A stretch of DNA of 64,000 bases from Oligoflexia bacterium (GTDB lineage: Bacteria > Bdellovibrionota_G > JANQFH01), in assembly GCA_028277945.1 (NCBI GenBank), contig JANQFH010000068.1, forward strand, positions 208,400 to 272,399. Reading direction: 5' to 3'. Numbering within the stretch: the first letter of the stretch is position 1; every line of letters starts with the position of its first letter. The notes under the pieces were generated by a model. It worked only from the letters and a program-made list of their open reading frames with translations, made no database searches and was not told the DNA's origin. A program made the translations under genes and the position numbers. Shown in pieces: positions 25,179 to 35,767 of this stretch.

Positions 25179-28100
25179 ATGCAGCAGAGCGGCGCCAGAC
25201 CCACAACCAAAAAACAAAAGATCAATAGAGTTAGACGGGGTCTAACGATTTCACGCCACTTCACTGAGGAAGGCAGTGCGTCCTTTAATAAGATCAAGTG
25301 GACCACACGACGATCGGAGATCAACAATCCTGACGGCTCGGTTGTTTTTGCTATGGATGAGGTCCGGGTACCACAGTCCTGGAGTCAACTAGCGACAGAC
25401 GTGGTCGTTAGCAAGTACTTTCGCAAGTCAGGCGTGCCAGAAACAGAGCATGAGACCACGGTCCAGCAGGTCATCTATCGCGTGGCCCATACCTTAAGGC
25501 AAGCAGGGGAGAGCCTTGGTGGTTACTTTGCGACGCCTAAGGATGCAGAGGTTTTTGAAGCCGAACTCACCCACCTCTTGGTCCATCAGATGGCTGCCTT
25601 CAACTCTCCAGTTTGGTTCAACTGCGGCCTTTACCAGGTTTATGGCATTGAAGGCCGTAACGGCAACTACTATTGGGATGCAGAGCAACAGGAAATATTG
25701 GAAGCGCCTGATGCCTATGCGCACCCGCAGTGCTCAGCCTGCTTCATCCAATCGGTCGAAGATGATTTGATGAGCATCTTTGATCTGGCCAAAAACGAGG
25801 CCAAGATCTTCAAGTACGGCTCTGGCACGGGCACCAATTTTTCAAAGATTCGCGGCAAACAAGAGCAACTTTCTGGCGGCGGTCTCTCCTCAGGTCTGAT
25901 GTCCTTTCTTGAAGTTCTCGACCGTGGAGCAGGCGCTACCAAGAGCGGTGGCACGACTAGGCGTGCGGCCAAAATGGTATGTCTCGACCTCGACCATCCA
26001 GAGATCGTCGATTACATCCACTGGAAGGTGCGTGAAGAGGACAAGGCGCGTGCCCTTATAGAGAAGGGTTATCCAGCTGACTTTAATGGTGAGGCCTATC
26101 ACACGGTTTCCGGTCAAAACTCTAACAACTCCGTGCGTATCCCAGATGAATTTATGCATGCCGTGGTCAACGACAGTGACTGGCAGACACGTTACCGTAC
26201 CAGCGGTAAAGTGTGCGAGACCTTCAAGGCGCGTGATCTCTTCAAGCAGATATGCGAAGCCGCTTGGCGTTGTGCTGACCCTGGTGTGCAGTTCGATACA
26301 ACGATCAACGACTGGCACACTTGCGCCGCAGTCGATCGCATATACGGCAGCAATCCTTGTTCTGAGTATATGTTTCTAGACAACACCGCTTGCAATCTTG
26401 CCTCCTTGAACCTCATGAAGTTTTTGAATGAGCAGGGAGAGTTTGACATTGAGGCGTTTAAGAAAGCCGTGCGGCTATTTGCTCTCGCCATGGAGATTGT
26501 TGTTGACTTTGCCTCCTATCCCACTAAGTCGATAGCGCAAAACAGCCATGACTATCGGCCGCTTGGTTTAGGTTACGCCAACCTCGGTACGCTGTTGATG
26601 GTTCAAGGTCTGCCGTATGACTCGGAGAGGGGCCGCGCGGTGGCTGGCGCCATTACGGCTATGCTCTCAGGTGAGGGCTACAAGACTTCAGCAGAGATCG
26701 CCGCATGCAAAGCTGCCTTTCCAGGATTTGCAAAGAACCGCTATGCGATGCTGCGGGTCATGCACAAACATCGCCAGGCTTGCGATGAGATTCCTGTAGA
26801 TGATGTTGTCGGTGATCTCATCGTTGCAGCTAAAAGATCGTGGGATGAAGCTTTAGAGCTAGGCCAAGAGCACGGTTACCGTAATGCCCAGATTAGCGTG
26901 CTTGCCCCCACAGGAACGATTGGCTTGATGATGGACTGTGATACCACAGGCGTAGAACCAGACTTTGCTTTGGTAAAGTTCAAAAAGCTTGCTGGTGGTG
27001 GCTACTTTAAGATCGTCAACCAGTCGGTACCGCTGGCGTTGCGCAACCTCGGTTATAGTGAGGTACAGATTGGCGACATTCTTACCTATATGCTAGGAAC
27101 GCTCAACTTTGACGTCACGGCTCCTATCAACCGTGCATCCTTACGCGCCAAAGGTTTGAGCAGCAGCCATATTGAGCAGATCGAGAAGAAGTTGGCAGGT
27201 GTGTTTGATTTGCAGCAGGCGTTTATGCGTTGGAATTTGGGCGATGAACTGCTCGATGAGCTGGAAATTTTTAAACGCGACTACAGTGATGAGAGGTTCA
27301 ACCTGCTTACTCACTTAGGTTTTTCTGACAAAGAGATTGAAGCTTCCAACAGGGTTATCTGCGGTACGATGACGCTTGAAGGCGCGCCCCACCTAAAGGA
27401 AGAGCACCTACCTGTGTTTGACTGTGCCAACAAGTGTGGTGCAACGGGCCAGCGTTTCATCGCACCCATGGGCCATGTCAAAATGATTGCGGCGACACAA
27501 CCCTTTATCTCTGGGGCGATCTCGAAAACCATCAATCTGCCTAAAGAGGCAAGCGTACAGGATGTCCACGACATCTACATGGAGTCCTGGCGTCTCGGTC
27601 TCAAGGCTGTCGCGCTCTACCGCGACGGCAGCAAGGCGTCGCAGCCGCTCTCGAACCGTAGTGACAGCAAAACCAAGGCCGATAAAGCGCCTGTGGGCGA
27701 CGGTCTCACCCGGCGCCGGCTACCGCAGAAACGGCGTGGTTTTACCCAGGAGGCCAAGGTCGCAGGTCACAAAGTCTATCTACGTACTGGTGAGTATGAA
27801 GACAGCTCTCTTGGAGAGATCTTTATCGACATGCACAAAGAGGGCGCAACCTTCCGTAGCCTACTCAACTGTTTTGCCATTGCCGTCTCTCTTGGTCTGC
27901 AGTATGGCGTACCGCTTAAAGAGTTTGTCGATGTTTTTACTTTTACTAGGTTTGAACCGCAGGGCATTGTTGACCATCCAAACATCAAGAGCGCCACAAG
28001 CGTGATCGACTATATTTTTCGTGTGCTCGGCATGGAGTACATGGGAAGAACCGATTTTGTCCACGTCAAACCAACGACAAAGAATGGCCATCTGCTGCGT

Positions 28101-28328
28101 GAAGTGATTGCCAAGCCATCCAAGCCGCACGACCAGGAGAGTGCATCCAGTGCAGCGCAATCAGACAAGGCAACAACAGCTAGCGAGCATCCACCTGACG
28201 TTCTTGATCAGCAACTCAAGGGCATGATGGGCGATGCACCCTTTTGCAACATCTGTGGCCACACCACTGTGCGCAATGGCTCCTGTTATCGCTGCTTGAA
28301 CTGCGGCAACTCCATGGGCTGCTCTTAG
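25179..28328 (+). CDS. nrdJ: Adenosylcobalamin-dependent ribonucleoside-diphosphate reductase (class II)
   Basis: Makes deoxyribonucleotides using coenzyme B12, with no need of oxygen. It has 1049 residues, typical of the large Nrd[14 protein letters not shown] near residue 190 and [20 protein letters not shown] near 395 contain active-site cysteines, the second being the radical Cys in [21 protein letters not shown] and [19 protein letters not shown] are family motifs. The C-terminus has a zinc-ribbon-like CNICG ... CYRCLNCG that carries the redox-active cysteines. GAGGTGATCC precedes the ATG, near-perfect for 16S pairing. No class I or III enzyme is in the window. Confidence 0.95.
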   Translation: MQQSGARPTTKKQKINRVRRGLTISRHFTEEGSASFNKIKWTTRRSEINNPDGSVVFAMDEVRVPQSWSQLATDVVVSKYFRKSGVPETEHETTVQQVIYRVAHTLRQAGESLGGYFATPKDAEVFEAELTHLLVHQMAAFNSPVWFNCGLYQVYGIEGRNGNYYWDAEQQEILEAPDAYAHPQCSACFIQSVEDDLMSIFDLAKNEAKIFKYGSGTGTNFSKIRGKQEQLSGGGLSSGLMSFLEVLDRGAGATKSGGTTRRAAKMVCLDLDHPEIVDYIHWKVREEDKARALIEKGYPADFNGEAYHTVSGQNSNNSVRIPDEFMHAVVNDSDWQTRYRTSGKVCETFKARDLFKQICEAAWRCADPGVQFDTTINDWHTCAAVDRIYGSNPCSEYMFLDNTACNLASLNLMKFLNEQGEFDIEAFKKAVRLFALAMEIVVDFASYPTKSIAQNSHDYRPLGLGYANLGTLLMVQGLPYDSERGRAVAGAITAMLSGEGYKTSAEIAACKAAFPGFAKNRYAMLRVMHKHRQACDEIPVDDVVGDLIVAAKRSWDEALELGQEHGYRNAQISVLAPTGTIGLMMDCDTTGVEPDFALVKFKKLAGGGYFKIVNQSVPLALRNLGYSEVQIGDILTYMLGTLNFDVTAPINRASLRAKGLSSSHIEQIEKKLAGVFDLQQAFMRWNLGDELLDELEIFKRDYSDERFNLLTHLGFSDKEIEASNRVICGTMTLEGAPHLKEEHLPVFDCANKCGATGQRFIAPMGHVKMIAATQPFISGAISKTINLPKEASVQDVHDIYMESWRLGLKAVALYRDGSKASQPLSNRSDSKTKADKAPVGDGLTRRRLPQKRRGFTQEAKVAGHKVYLRTGEYEDSSLGEIFIDMHKEGATFRSLLNCFAIAVSLGLQYGVPLKEFVDVFTFTRFEPQGIVDHPNIKSATSVIDYIFRVLGMEYMGRTDFVHVKPTTKNGHLLREVIAKPSKPHDQESASSAAQSDKATTASEHPPDVLDQQLKGMMGDAPFCNICGHTTVRNGSCYRCLNCGNSMGCS

Positions 28329-28344
28329 GTTGAACTATTCACAA

Positions 28345-28467
28345 CAGCAACGTGCAGATTTTCGCATATCTGCGTTGGTCGGCTGCGAGCGGTGCTCACT
28401 TACCTGTTAGTAAGCTCCGCTCCGTTCTCGCCTCCCGCCTTGATCTGCAAAAATCTGCACGTTGCTG
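28345..28467. repeat. 123-bp palindromic element with 18-bp perfect arms
   Basis: The left arm CAGCAACGTGCAGATTTT (28345-28362) and right arm AAAATCTGCACGTTGCTG (28450-28467) are exact complements. The interior folds further: GAGCGG with CCGCTC, and CTTAC with GTAAG around a CTGTTA loop. It begins 17 bp after the nrdJ stop. No T-run follows, so a simple terminator is unlikely. The design is that of a dispersed, REP-like or structured-RNA element. No second copy was noticed in the window. Confidence 0.7.
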
Positions 28468-28766
28468 CCAAGCACAGTGAGTTTCGGGAATAGTGCTGGT
28501 TAGTAAGGACTCTCAATCTTATTAATCGCGGTATTTGACCCACGGCCGCACTCCTTGGCTGCAACCAGGGTTGACACAAAAGTAACCAAGGTTTACAGGG
28601 ATAGCTCCCGCCAGATTGACAGAGCAGGCCTAACTATTCTTAATCACTGGTGATCGTGAAGCTTATAGTGATTTTCAAGCTGGCATAGATATTGATAATA
28701 GTAGTATCTGTTATTAGGAGTAAAACGATTTCGAGGAAGATCATCTCACCCGAGGAGGAGTCCATC
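28468..28766. other. Non-coding stretch after the palindromic element
   Basis: About 300 bp, AT-rich at its right end, carrying the leader and Shine-Dalgarno (GAGGAGG) of the small secreted protein gene. I see no gene in it. Confidence 0.4.
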
Positions 28767-29096
28767 ATGCGATTTAAACTTCTGACTCTAGCGCCGTTTT
28801 TACTGTTTTTACTTATATTTCATCTTGAGGCCCCAGCACAGAGCTATTATTATCAGGAAGAAGAAATAACACGGGCTGGTGACATCAAAGGACCTGATTT
28901 TGTTGGCGCGCCTGACAACTCAGAAGAACCATGCGGATGTCCCATATCTATAACGATGGACCCAGAACTTGTTCAAGTGATCACGCCCTGTCCTGAGACT
29001 TGTGACTCCGATGAGTACGATTGTAACTATTACTATGCTGGTTATGTATTTACAGCCCAGTGTCAACCACCTGGCGAGACCGGCTATGTGTATTAG
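28767..29096 (+). CDS. Small cysteine-rich secreted protein
   Basis: A 109-residue exported protein of unknown function. The ATG at 28767 follows a strong GAGGAGG and yields a clean signal peptide (MRFKLLTLAPFLLFLLIF, cleavage near PAQS). The short mature chain has a tyrosine-rich start, SYYYQEEE, and seven cysteines (CGCP, CPETC, DCNYYY and a late C) that could make disulfides or bind metal. No known domain is recognised. Confidence 0.6.
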   Translation: MRFKLLTLAPFLLFLLIFHLEAPAQSYYYQEEEITRAGDIKGPDFVGAPDNSEEPCGCPISITMDPELVQVITPCPETCDSDEYDCNYYYAGYVFTAQCQPPGETGYVY

Positions 29097-29133
29097 AGAC
29101 AAGTTCAGCAATATAACTTACGAGTAAGCCAGG

Positions 29134-29727
29134 CTAGTATCCCACGGGTAGCCAGATCCAGTTGCTGTTTAGATCGGGAGTGTCGATATCGACGGTATCC
29201 AAGGCGTCGATTGCTGAGACATTAGAGGGTGGTGCAGTAAGATCCTCTAGAGTTTTTAAAGCCACGAATGTTTCCGTAGAGGTTGGCTTAGGGCGTTTGT
29301 TGTTCTTCAGCTGCGTTTGAACTCCTGCTGTACGGCGACGAAAACTTGTTGGAGCTTTCAGCTTGCCTTTTCGAAGTGATTTGACCTTTGCCTGAAACGA
29401 ACTGCGAATTTTTCTGCCACCCACACGCAGACGTGCTGGGCGTATCCGACTGCGCTGGATCTTCGGTACAGTAATCTTGCCCTGTCTCAGCAATTTCCTA
29501 CGGTCGGCGCTCTGTTGCCGTTGCAACTTTTGCTGTCCAATATTAGGTTTGATGATCTTTGGTTTGATGATGCGTTTGCTGCGAGGCACACCTTGCTGGA
29601 CCGAACTCTTCTGTATGGGCTCTACCTCTATGGACTTGGTCGCCAAGGCCTCAGAAGCCATCAAGGTGAAGCTCAGCAACAGCAGCACGCTGAGCCGTTT
29701 TATTTCTATCTGGCCATGCAGCAACAT
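29134..29727 (-). CDS. Basic, low-complexity exported protein
   Basis: From the ATG at 29727 this gives 197 residues: a signal peptide (KRLSVLLLLSFTLMASEALA) and a mature chain very rich in Lys, Arg, Gln and Pro up to about residue 140 (RIIKPKIIKPNIGQQK, RSRIRPARLRVGGRK), then a neutral, acidic C-terminus. It looks like a disordered nucleic-acid- or polyanion-binding chain, but the function is unknown. A longer start is possible at 29766, but the signal peptide favours 29727. Confidence 0.5.
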   Translation of the reverse strand: MLLHGQIEIKRLSVLLLLSFTLMASEALATKSIEVEPIQKSSVQQGVPRSKRIIKPKIIKPNIGQQKLQRQQSADRRKLLRQGKITVPKIQRSRIRPARLRVGGRKIRSSFQAKVKSLRKGKLKAPTSFRRRTAGVQTQLKNNKRPKPTSTETFVALKTLEDLTAPPSNVSAIDALDTVDIDTPDLNSNWIWLPVGY

Positions 29728-29802
29728 CTTACACCCTAGGTTGTGCAAAATTTGTACCTTGGCCAAGGGATCATGCTACCCATTGTTTGTCAATGTCCCC
29801 GG

Positions 29803-30342
29803 CTAGGGAAAGCTGGTGGTGGTAAAGCTGTAGAGCTCGCCTCCCTGCCAGTCACCGGTCTCGATGCCAGATTTTTTTGCCAGTTCTTTCAAGTAGTTAT
29901 CTAGATCCCAGCCTTGCTCGCGTGCCACCTCCGGCAGAAAAAGGCCAAAAAAGGGCGGCTTGCGCAGGATGAGGCCATGCCTGCCGAGTTCGATCTGATC
30001 CAGTGATTCCACCTGCCTTGGCTGGGAGAGCAGTGAGACCTTAATGTCCAGCCGCGACATCTCCTGGGCAGTGAGTGGTGGGAAGCGGGGGTCTGCAAAA
30101 GCAGCCTTGCAAGCCACCTCTGCAAGCTCCTCACAGAGTGGCTTGCTGCCATAGACGGAACCTATACAGCCACGCAGGTTGCCTGCGAGACGGAGGGTGA
30201 CGAACACACCACAAACCTGTCTGCAGGCATCGCTGTAGGTCGCATGGTTTATATCGACGCTGCTATTTTGCAGTTTTGCCCTGAGCGCCTGTTGCGTTAG
30301 CTCAAGTAAAAGCTGTTTGTCTTGGTCGCTGACCTTAAGCAT
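29803..30342 (-). CDS. amrA: AmmeMemoRadiSam system protein A (AMMECR1 domain)
   Basis: A 179-residue AMMECR1-fold protein. ACRQVCGVFVTLRLAGNLRGCIGSV and FADPRFPPLTAQEM are its typical motifs. In other genomes it accompanies a Memo-like protein B and a radical SAM enzyme, which are not adjacent here. The chemistry is unknown. The ATG at 30342 directly follows the murA TAG, so it is coupled to murA. Confidence 0.85.
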   Translation of the reverse strand: MLKVSDQDKQLLLELTQQALRAKLQNSSVDINHATYSDACRQVCGVFVTLRLAGNLRGCIGSVYGSKPLCEELAEVACKAAFADPRFPPLTAQEMSRLDIKVSLLSQPRQVESLDQIELGRHGLILRKPPFFGLFLPEVAREQGWDLDNYLKELAKKSGIETGDWQGGELYSFTTTSFP

Positions 30343-30344
30343 CA

Positions 30345-31619
30345 CTACTGTCGCACTCGCTGGATACGCGCCCCTAACGCGCGCAGTTTCTCATCCATCC
30401 TCTCATAACCACGATCAAGGTGGTAGATACGGCGGATTTCGCTACTGCCTTTGGCTGCCAGTGCTGCCAATACCAAGCTCGCACTAGCGCGCAGATCCGT
30501 TGCCATCATCGGTGCGCCACTTAAGCCTTCCACCCCTTCGACCAAAACGGCATTGTCCCTAATTTGCAAACGGGCACCCATCCGTTGTAGCTCACTAACG
30601 TGCATAAAACGATTCTCAAAGATGTTTTCTGTGACTACTGAGTTTCCTGCGGCGATCGTCAACAAGGCTAAGAACTGGGCTTGCATGTCGGTGGGAAAAC
30701 CTGGAAAGGGTTGGGTGACAATATCCACTGCCTTGGGTCTATTGGGTGCAACAATCTCCAGCCAAGGCCGTTGTCCATCATCACTTGTACCATAGGTGAT
30801 AACCGCACCGCTCGCTTCGAGTTTGTCCAGTACTGCCTGCAGAGAGTCAGAGCGGATATCCTCGGTGCGTATGCTACCACCAGTGAGCATGGCTGCAGTA
30901 AGATAGGTGCCACACTCTATCCGGTCAGGCATGATCGTGTAGTTCATGCCACCTAGGCGATCCACGCCCTCGATGGTGATCTGAGAACTGCCAGCGCCGT
31001 GGATTTTTGCGCCACGTTGGTTTAGCGAGTTAACCAGATCGACAACCTCAGGTTCGCGTGCGGCGTTGTCAATGATGGTGGTCCCTGCAGCTAGCGATGC
31101 GGCCATCACAACGTTCATCGTGCCGGTAACCGTGGGTATGGTGAGTCGGATTCTATTCCCCACCAATTTCCTACTGTAAGCTTCAACATAGCCCTCCACT
31201 AGCTTAATATCACAGCCCATACGATTGAGTGCTTGCAGATGCAGATTGATGGGACGAGCACCAATGGCGCAGCCCCCTGGCAATGAGATGCGTGCTCTCT
31301 GTGCTCGTGCCAGCAGAGGGCCTAACAAGAGCACCGAAGCACGCATCTTACGTACTAGATCATAAGGTGCTTCTACAGACTTGATCTGTGCACAGTTGAT
31401 TGTCAGGGTGCGCTCTTCCCAGATAATCTCTGCACCAAGAAGTTGTAGCAACTTAACGATGGTATGGACGTCCTGGAGCTTAGGAACATTGTGGATGACG
31501 TTGGTCTTATCACTGAGAAGGGTCGAGGCTAAAATCGGCAGCGCACTGTTCTTTGCACCACTAATACGAACCGTGCCTGAGAGAGGTTGGCCGCCTTCGA
31601 TGACAAGCTTCTCTAGCAC
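30345..31619 (-). CDS. murA: UDP-N-acetylglucosamine 1-carboxyvinyltransferase
   Basis: First committed enzyme of peptidoglycan synthesis, adding enolpyruvate to UDP-GlcNAc. It has 424 residues. SGAKNSALPILAS near residue 20, then SLPGGCAIGARPINLHL with the PEP-reactive cysteine (Cys115 in E. coli numbering), and FPGFPTDMQAQ are diagnostic. The cysteine predicts fosfomycin sensitivity; Asp-type variants would be resistant. The start is GTG at 31619 after GGAGAG. It lies 6 bp after prmC. Confidence 0.96.
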   Translation of the reverse strand: MLEKLVIEGGQPLSGTVRISGAKNSALPILASTLLSDKTNVIHNVPKLQDVHTIVKLLQLLGAEIIWEERTLTINCAQIKSVEAPYDLVRKMRASVLLLGPLLARAQRARISLPGGCAIGARPINLHLQALNRMGCDIKLVEGYVEAYSRKLVGNRIRLTIPTVTGTMNVVMAASLAAGTTIIDNAAREPEVVDLVNSLNQRGAKIHGAGSSQITIEGVDRLGGMNYTIMPDRIECGTYLTAAMLTGGSIRTEDIRSDSLQAVLDKLEASGAVITYGTSDDGQRPWLEIVAPNRPKAVDIVTQPFPGFPTDMQAQFLALLTIAAGNSVVTENIFENRFMHVSELQRMGARLQIRDNAVLVEGVEGLSGAPMMATDLRASASLVLAALAAKGSSEIRRIYHLDRGYERMDEKLRALGARIQRVRQ

Positions 31620-31625
31620 GGCTTC

Positions 31626-32546
31626 TCACTCTCCGTTGCGTGCAATGAGACAACGTTTGATTGAGGCGAGATCACGACGAAAGAAGAATCTGCCAAAACT
31701 CTGACTCTTTAAGATGCGACTGACAGCCTCATGCTGGCCAGCACCTACTTCCATAATGAGGTGGCCATCGGCACGCAGCAGCTGACGGCTTTTACAGATG
31801 AGTGGTTCGATAAAACGCAGGCCATCGCTACCGCCGTCAATGGCGATCCTCGGTTCAAAATCACGCACTTCTCGTGGTAAGGCCATAAAGTCTTTTGCCG
31901 AACAGTAAGGCGGGTTGCTGACAATGAGATCAAAACGCCTCTTACCCAAGTCCGTCTCATCAAAGTCAAGTTGTTGAATAGTTAGGCGGCGTTGTGCTGT
32001 CTGCGTAAGTAGCCTCGTTGCATTCTTTTTTGCTACGGTAACGGCCGCTTCTGAGACATCGATGGCAAGGATATTGGCATTGGGAATGGCGTGCAGCAGC
32101 GAAATGGCAATGGCGCCACAGCCGGTGCCGACTTCGAGAATTTCTGTAACCTCAGCCGGACGATTGCTACCAAGCTCGGCAAAGATCTCTATGGTGCTCT
32201 CTACAAGGATTTCGGTTTCTGGTCTGGGAATGAGCACCTCAGCAGTAATATGAAACTCGTTCTTATAGAATGCACGCCGTCCGGTTATGTGTGCTAGTGG
32301 CTCACCTTGAAGGCGTCTCTGTAGCAGGCGAACCAGATCATCTCGGTCAGCCTTACTTAGCGACTGATCCTGTTCGCCGTAGAGCTGTTCGCGCCTCAGC
32401 TTGAGTAGGTGTGCGAGCAACAGCTCTGCTTCGAGCCGAGGGTTGTCGATGTTGCCTTTGGCAAGCAGCCGTACAGCCCATCGCAGTGCCGCCGTGCGCG
32501 AAGCAGGGCAGTCATGGCGCAGTGGCGGTTGCATTACCGTACTCAT
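31626..32546 (-). CDS. prmC: Release factor glutamine methyltransferase
   Basis: Methylates the GGQ glutamine of the release factor encoded just upstream. It has 306 residues, with the N-terminal helical domain, [16 protein letters not shown] as SAM loop and the NPPYC catalytic motif ([11 protein letters not shown]). Its ATG overlaps the prfA stop (ATGA), so it is coupled to its substrate's gene. Confidence 0.95.
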   Translation of the reverse strand: MSTVMQPPLRHDCPASRTAALRWAVRLLAKGNIDNPRLEAELLLAHLLKLRREQLYGEQDQSLSKADRDDLVRLLQRRLQGEPLAHITGRRAFYKNEFHITAEVLIPRPETEILVESTIEIFAELGSNRPAEVTEILEVGTGCGAIAISLLHAIPNANILAIDVSEAAVTVAKKNATRLLTQTAQRRLTIQQLDFDETDLGKRRFDLIVSNPPYCSAKDFMALPREVRDFEPRIAIDGGSDGLRFIEPLICKSRQLLRADGHLIMEVGAGQHEAVSRILKSQSFGRFFFRRDLASIKRCLIARNGE

Positions 32547-33601
32547 GTTTCTGCCACCTCTTTGAGCAGCCCTTGGTTGAGCGTGGCAGTGACTTCTTGT
32601 AGGTCACCGTCGAGGATTTGCTCTAGTCGGTGGCTGGTAAGATTTACACGATGGTCGGTGACACGGTTTTGCGGAAAGTTGTAGGTACGAACGCGTTCGC
32701 TACGGTCACCGCTGCCGACTTGTGATCGACGCTGCTCTGTAATTGATTGCTGTTGTTTAGCCTGTTCATGGTCAAGGATGCGTGCCCGCAGTACCTTCAT
32801 GGCTTTGGCTTTGTTTTTATGTTGCGACTTTTCATCCTGACAGCTGACGACAATGCCGGTTGGTAAGTGCGTCACTCGTACGGCGCTGTCGGTGGTGTTG
32901 ACACTCTGTCCGCCCGGACCGGAAGAGCGGAAGACGTCGATTCGCAGGTCTTCCTCTTTGATGGCGACTTCGACTTCATCCACCTCAGGTAGAACAGCCA
33001 CAGTGACAGCAGAGGTGTGAATACGTCCTTGCGACTCTGTTTCGGGTATGCGCTGGACGCGATGGACACCACTCTCAAAGCGCAGATGGTGATAGGCGGC
33101 TTTGCCTTTTACGAGCAGTATGATCTCTTTGTAGCCACCAAGGCCGGTTTCATGGCTGCTGATGATTTCAGTCTGCCAGCCTTGGCGCTCAGCAAAGCGG
33201 CTGTACATGCGGAACAGATCTGCGACAAACAGGCTTGCCTCCTCGCCGCCGGTGCCGGCACGAATCTCCAAGAAGACGTTCTTACCCTCGTTGGGGTCCT
33301 TAGGGATTAACAGCGCTCGGAGTTGCTTGTCGAGCTCTTCCCTCTTTTCCTCAAGCTGGTGGATTTCACTCTTGGCGAGCTCCACCATGTCGGTATCGTT
33401 TTCATCAAGCAGCGCTTTGGTGTCGCGTAGTTGTTCATCGACACGTTGCCATTGGGCAAAGGTCTCAACAATCGGCCTGAGTTCCGCCTGTTCCTTGGCG
33501 ATTTCACGGTAGCGGTTCTGGTTAGCGGCGATTTCAGGGGTGGCCATCTCACTGCAAAGCTGTTGGTAGCGTGCCTGCAGGTTTTTGAGTTTGTCTAACA
33601 G
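32543..33601 (-). CDS. prfA: Peptide chain release factor 1 (non-AUG start likely)
   Basis: Reads UAA and UAG stops. The [10 protein letters not shown] loop carries the catalytic GGQ, and the protein ends in the usual helical region. The first in-frame ATG is at 33547, but the frame stays open and conserved-looking upstream: [18 protein letters not shown] is a good RF1 N-terminus. No ATG, GTG or TTG lies in that extension before a stop at about 33617. A CTG at 33601, nine bases after GCGAGG, is the best start, so 33601 is given; the exact codon is uncertain. Next upstream is rpmE. Confidence 0.9.
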   Translation of the reverse strand: MLDKLKNLQARYQQLCSEMATPEIAANQNRYREIAKEQAELRPIVETFAQWQRVDEQLRDTKALLDENDTDMVELAKSEIHQLEEKREELDKQLRALLIPKDPNEGKNVFLEIRAGTGGEEASLFVADLFRMYSRFAERQGWQTEIISSHETGLGGYKEIILLVKGKAAYHHLRFESGVHRVQRIPETESQGRIHTSAVTVAVLPEVDEVEVAIKEEDLRIDVFRSSGPGGQSVNTTDSAVRVTHLPTGIVVSCQDEKSQHKNKAKAMKVLRARILDHEQAKQQQSITEQRRSQVGSGDRSERVRTYNFPQNRVTDHRVNLTSHRLEQILDGDLQEVTATLNQGLLKEVAET

Positions 33602-33629
33602 AGCTCCGATCCTCGCTTACTTTGGCGAG

Positions 33630-33830
33630 TTACTTTTTACCATACTTCTTACGGAACTTTTCGATACGACCGGCGGTATCGAGGAGCTTCTGCGTGCCGG
33701 TATAGAAAGGGTGGCAGTTGGAGCAGATCTCAACATTGATCTCCTTTTTACTGGAGATCGTCTCAATGACGTTGCCGCACGCACAGCGGATGCTAACCGC
33801 ATGCATTTCTGGATGGATGCCTTGCTTCAT
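33630..33830 (-). CDS. rpmE: 50S ribosomal protein L31 (zinc-binding form)
   Basis: A 66-residue ribosomal protein. CACGN and CSNCH hold the four zinc-coordinating cysteines of the C-plus type, and [20 protein letters not shown] is the family core. A GGAG precedes the ATG. It heads the rpmE-prfA-prmC-murA-amrA run. Confidence 0.95.
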   Translation of the reverse strand: MKQGIHPEMHAVSIRCACGNVIETISSKKEINVEICSNCHPFYTGTQKLLDTAGRIEKFRKKYGKK

Positions 33831-33885
33831 AGCTCCTGCCTAGTAAACAGCTAGGCCTACCACAGAGCCTGACTCCTGGCAAGTA

Positions 33886-34668
33886 TCAAAGTAGCGGGGT
33901 TATGTGCGGTGGGCTATCCGCAGCACCTGGGCGCAGTCGCACCGGACAATCAAAGATGGTCGTGAGGTTTTTTTCCGTGAGCACATCGCTTGGACTGCCG
34001 TCGTAGATCTTCTTACCCTCTTTGAGCAGCCACACCCTAGAGGCGTAACTGTGAACGAGGTTGAAGTCATGCGAAGCCATAATGATGGTGATCGCCTGTT
34101 GTTGGCGACGGTTGAGTTGCAGCAGCGCCCGTAAGATTTCAACGGTATGACGGACATCGAGATGGGCTGTGGGTTCGTCGAGTAAAAGCAGTGGACTCTG
34201 TTGCGCAATGGCGCGAGCCATAAGACAGAGTTGACGTTGACCACCACTTAGCGCTTGATAACGGCGATGGCGCAGGTCTTCTAGCCCACAGATCTTTAAG
34301 GCTCGATCCACGGCTTCGTGGTCGGCTGCGCCAAAGGCAGCTAAATGCCGCACGTATGGGTAGCGTCCCATGGCAACGATCTCTGCAACAGTCAGCGGCA
34401 TCTCAATCCAGAGGTTTTGTCCGACGGTGGCAATCTGTTGCGCACGGCAGAACCCCTTCAGGTCTGTAAGCGGTTTGTGGTCCAGCAACAGTGTCCCCGT
34501 TGTGGGTTGCAAGTATCCTGCGAGCAATCGTAGCAGCGTGCTCTTGCCAGCACCGTTTGGTCCTAAGAGCGCAATAAACTCAGATGCCTTGACCTCTGCG
34601 TCCACTCCGCTGAGTACCTTGTGGCGACCGTAGGCAAAACTCAGCTGTTGCAGCAGCAGCTGTTTCAT
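33886..34668 (-). CDS. ABC importer ATPase, FecE/BtuD-like
   Basis: A 260-residue ATPase. Walker A GPNGAGKST at about residues 36-44, signature LSGGQRQ, Walker B LLLLDEPTAHLD and the H-loop MASHDF are all present. The PYVRHLAAFG and DALxxxGL-like features fit type II importers for siderophores, haem or cobalamin. It overlaps the permease gene (ATGA). The binding protein is not seen here, so substrate cannot be assigned. Confidence 0.9.
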   Translation of the reverse strand: MKQLLLQQLSFAYGRHKVLSGVDAEVKASEFIALLGPNGAGKSTLLRLLAGYLQPTTGTLLLDHKPLTDLKGFCRAQQIATVGQNLWIEMPLTVAEIVAMGRYPYVRHLAAFGAADHEAVDRALKICGLEDLRHRRYQALSGGQRQLCLMARAIAQQSPLLLLDEPTAHLDVRHTVEILRALLQLNRRQQQAITIIMASHDFNLVHSYASRVWLLKEGKKIYDGSPSDVLTEKNLTTIFDCPVRLRPGAADSPPHITPLL

Positions 34669-35738
34669 GCCTGCAGACCTCGTCGTTGCCGGCCCTTTTG
34701 CATGAGCATATAGAGGAAAAGCGGGCTGCCGAGAAATGCAGAGATGACGCCCACGGGTAGTTCGGTGTGGGTGATGAGCAGCTGCCGCGCTACGGTGTCG
34801 GCAAGCAGCATGAAGGCAGCGCCACCTAACAGGGTCGCCGGCAGTATGATGACGATGCGTCCAGGCAACAGTAAACGGAATAGATGCGGTACCAAAAGAC
34901 CGACAAAGCCGATCATGCCAACAAAGGCAACAGTTGCAGCAACCATCAGGGAGGCAACCAGCAAGACGCGAAAACGGACTCCAGCGGCATCAAAGCCGAC
35001 ACTCTCGGCCCACTCCTCGCTGATGCTGAGCGCTCCTAGAGCACGGGCATAGAAAACAAAGAAGAGCGCGCCGACGACTAACATTACCGCGAGAACGACG
35101 ATCTCCCAAGACCAAATGCCAGAGAAGCTTCCCATCCACAGATGTAAAAATTCTGGCATCTGCGACGGACGTAGGAGAAAGAGGGTCAACATCATCAGCG
35201 CACCCATAAAGAAGTTGAGCATGACGCCAACCAACAGTAGCTGCGTCTCATCGCGTCCGCGCCTCACCCCGGCGATGGCAAAGAGCAGCAGGATGGTAAA
35301 GACCCCACCAACAAAGGCAGACAACAGTCCAGGTAGGTAAGCGCTACCAAAGCAGGCCCGACCAAGAACGGCAAAAAAGGCAGCACCGCTAGAGACGCCA
35401 AGGATAAAGGGTTCGGCGAGCGAGTTGCGCAAGACGTTTTGGTAGACCAAACCGCTGATCGCCAGCGTGGCGCCGACGGTCATGGCCATGCCAAGGCGAG
35501 GCAGGCGGATGGTGAGAAGGATTCTCTCGGCGGTGGCGGCAAGCTGTTGGTTGCTGTCAACGCTGCCCTGTATACGGGCAAGCAGATAGCGCAGGGAATC
35601 CGTCAGAGGAATGTCGACGCTACCCAGACTTAGCGCCAACATAGCTGCAGCCACCACGGCAACGGCGAGAAGCGTGTAAACCACGACGATCTGTAGAGGT
35701 TGGTGGCACTTTTCTCGGTTGCGTAGGTGCGGTGACAT
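34665..35738 (-). CDS. ABC importer permease, FecCD family
   Basis: A 357-residue membrane protein with about ten hydrophobic segments. RLPRLGMAMTVGATLAISGLVYQ is the diagnostic FecCD start; GFVGLLVPHLFRLL and the LADTVARQLLITHTELPVGVISAFLGSPLFLYML tail are classic. It transports iron-siderophore, haem or B12. A B12 role would fit nrdJ but is inference. The start is 35738 after GGGA. A palindrome lies upstream. Confidence 0.92.
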   Translation of the reverse strand: MSPHLRNREKCHQPLQIVVVYTLLAVAVVAAAMLALSLGSVDIPLTDSLRYLLARIQGSVDSNQQLAATAERILLTIRLPRLGMAMTVGATLAISGLVYQNVLRNSLAEPFILGVSSGAAFFAVLGRACFGSAYLPGLLSAFVGGVFTILLLFAIAGVRRGRDETQLLLVGVMLNFFMGALMMLTLFLLRPSQMPEFLHLWMGSFSGIWSWEIVVLAVMLVVGALFFVFYARALGALSISEEWAESVGFDAAGVRFRVLLVASLMVAATVAFVGMIGFVGLLVPHLFRLLLPGRIVIILPATLLGGAAFMLLADTVARQLLITHTELPVGVISAFLGSPLFLYMLMQKGRQRRGLQA

Positions 35739-35767
35739 TCCCGGCCGCTACCAAATATAGTAAATGA

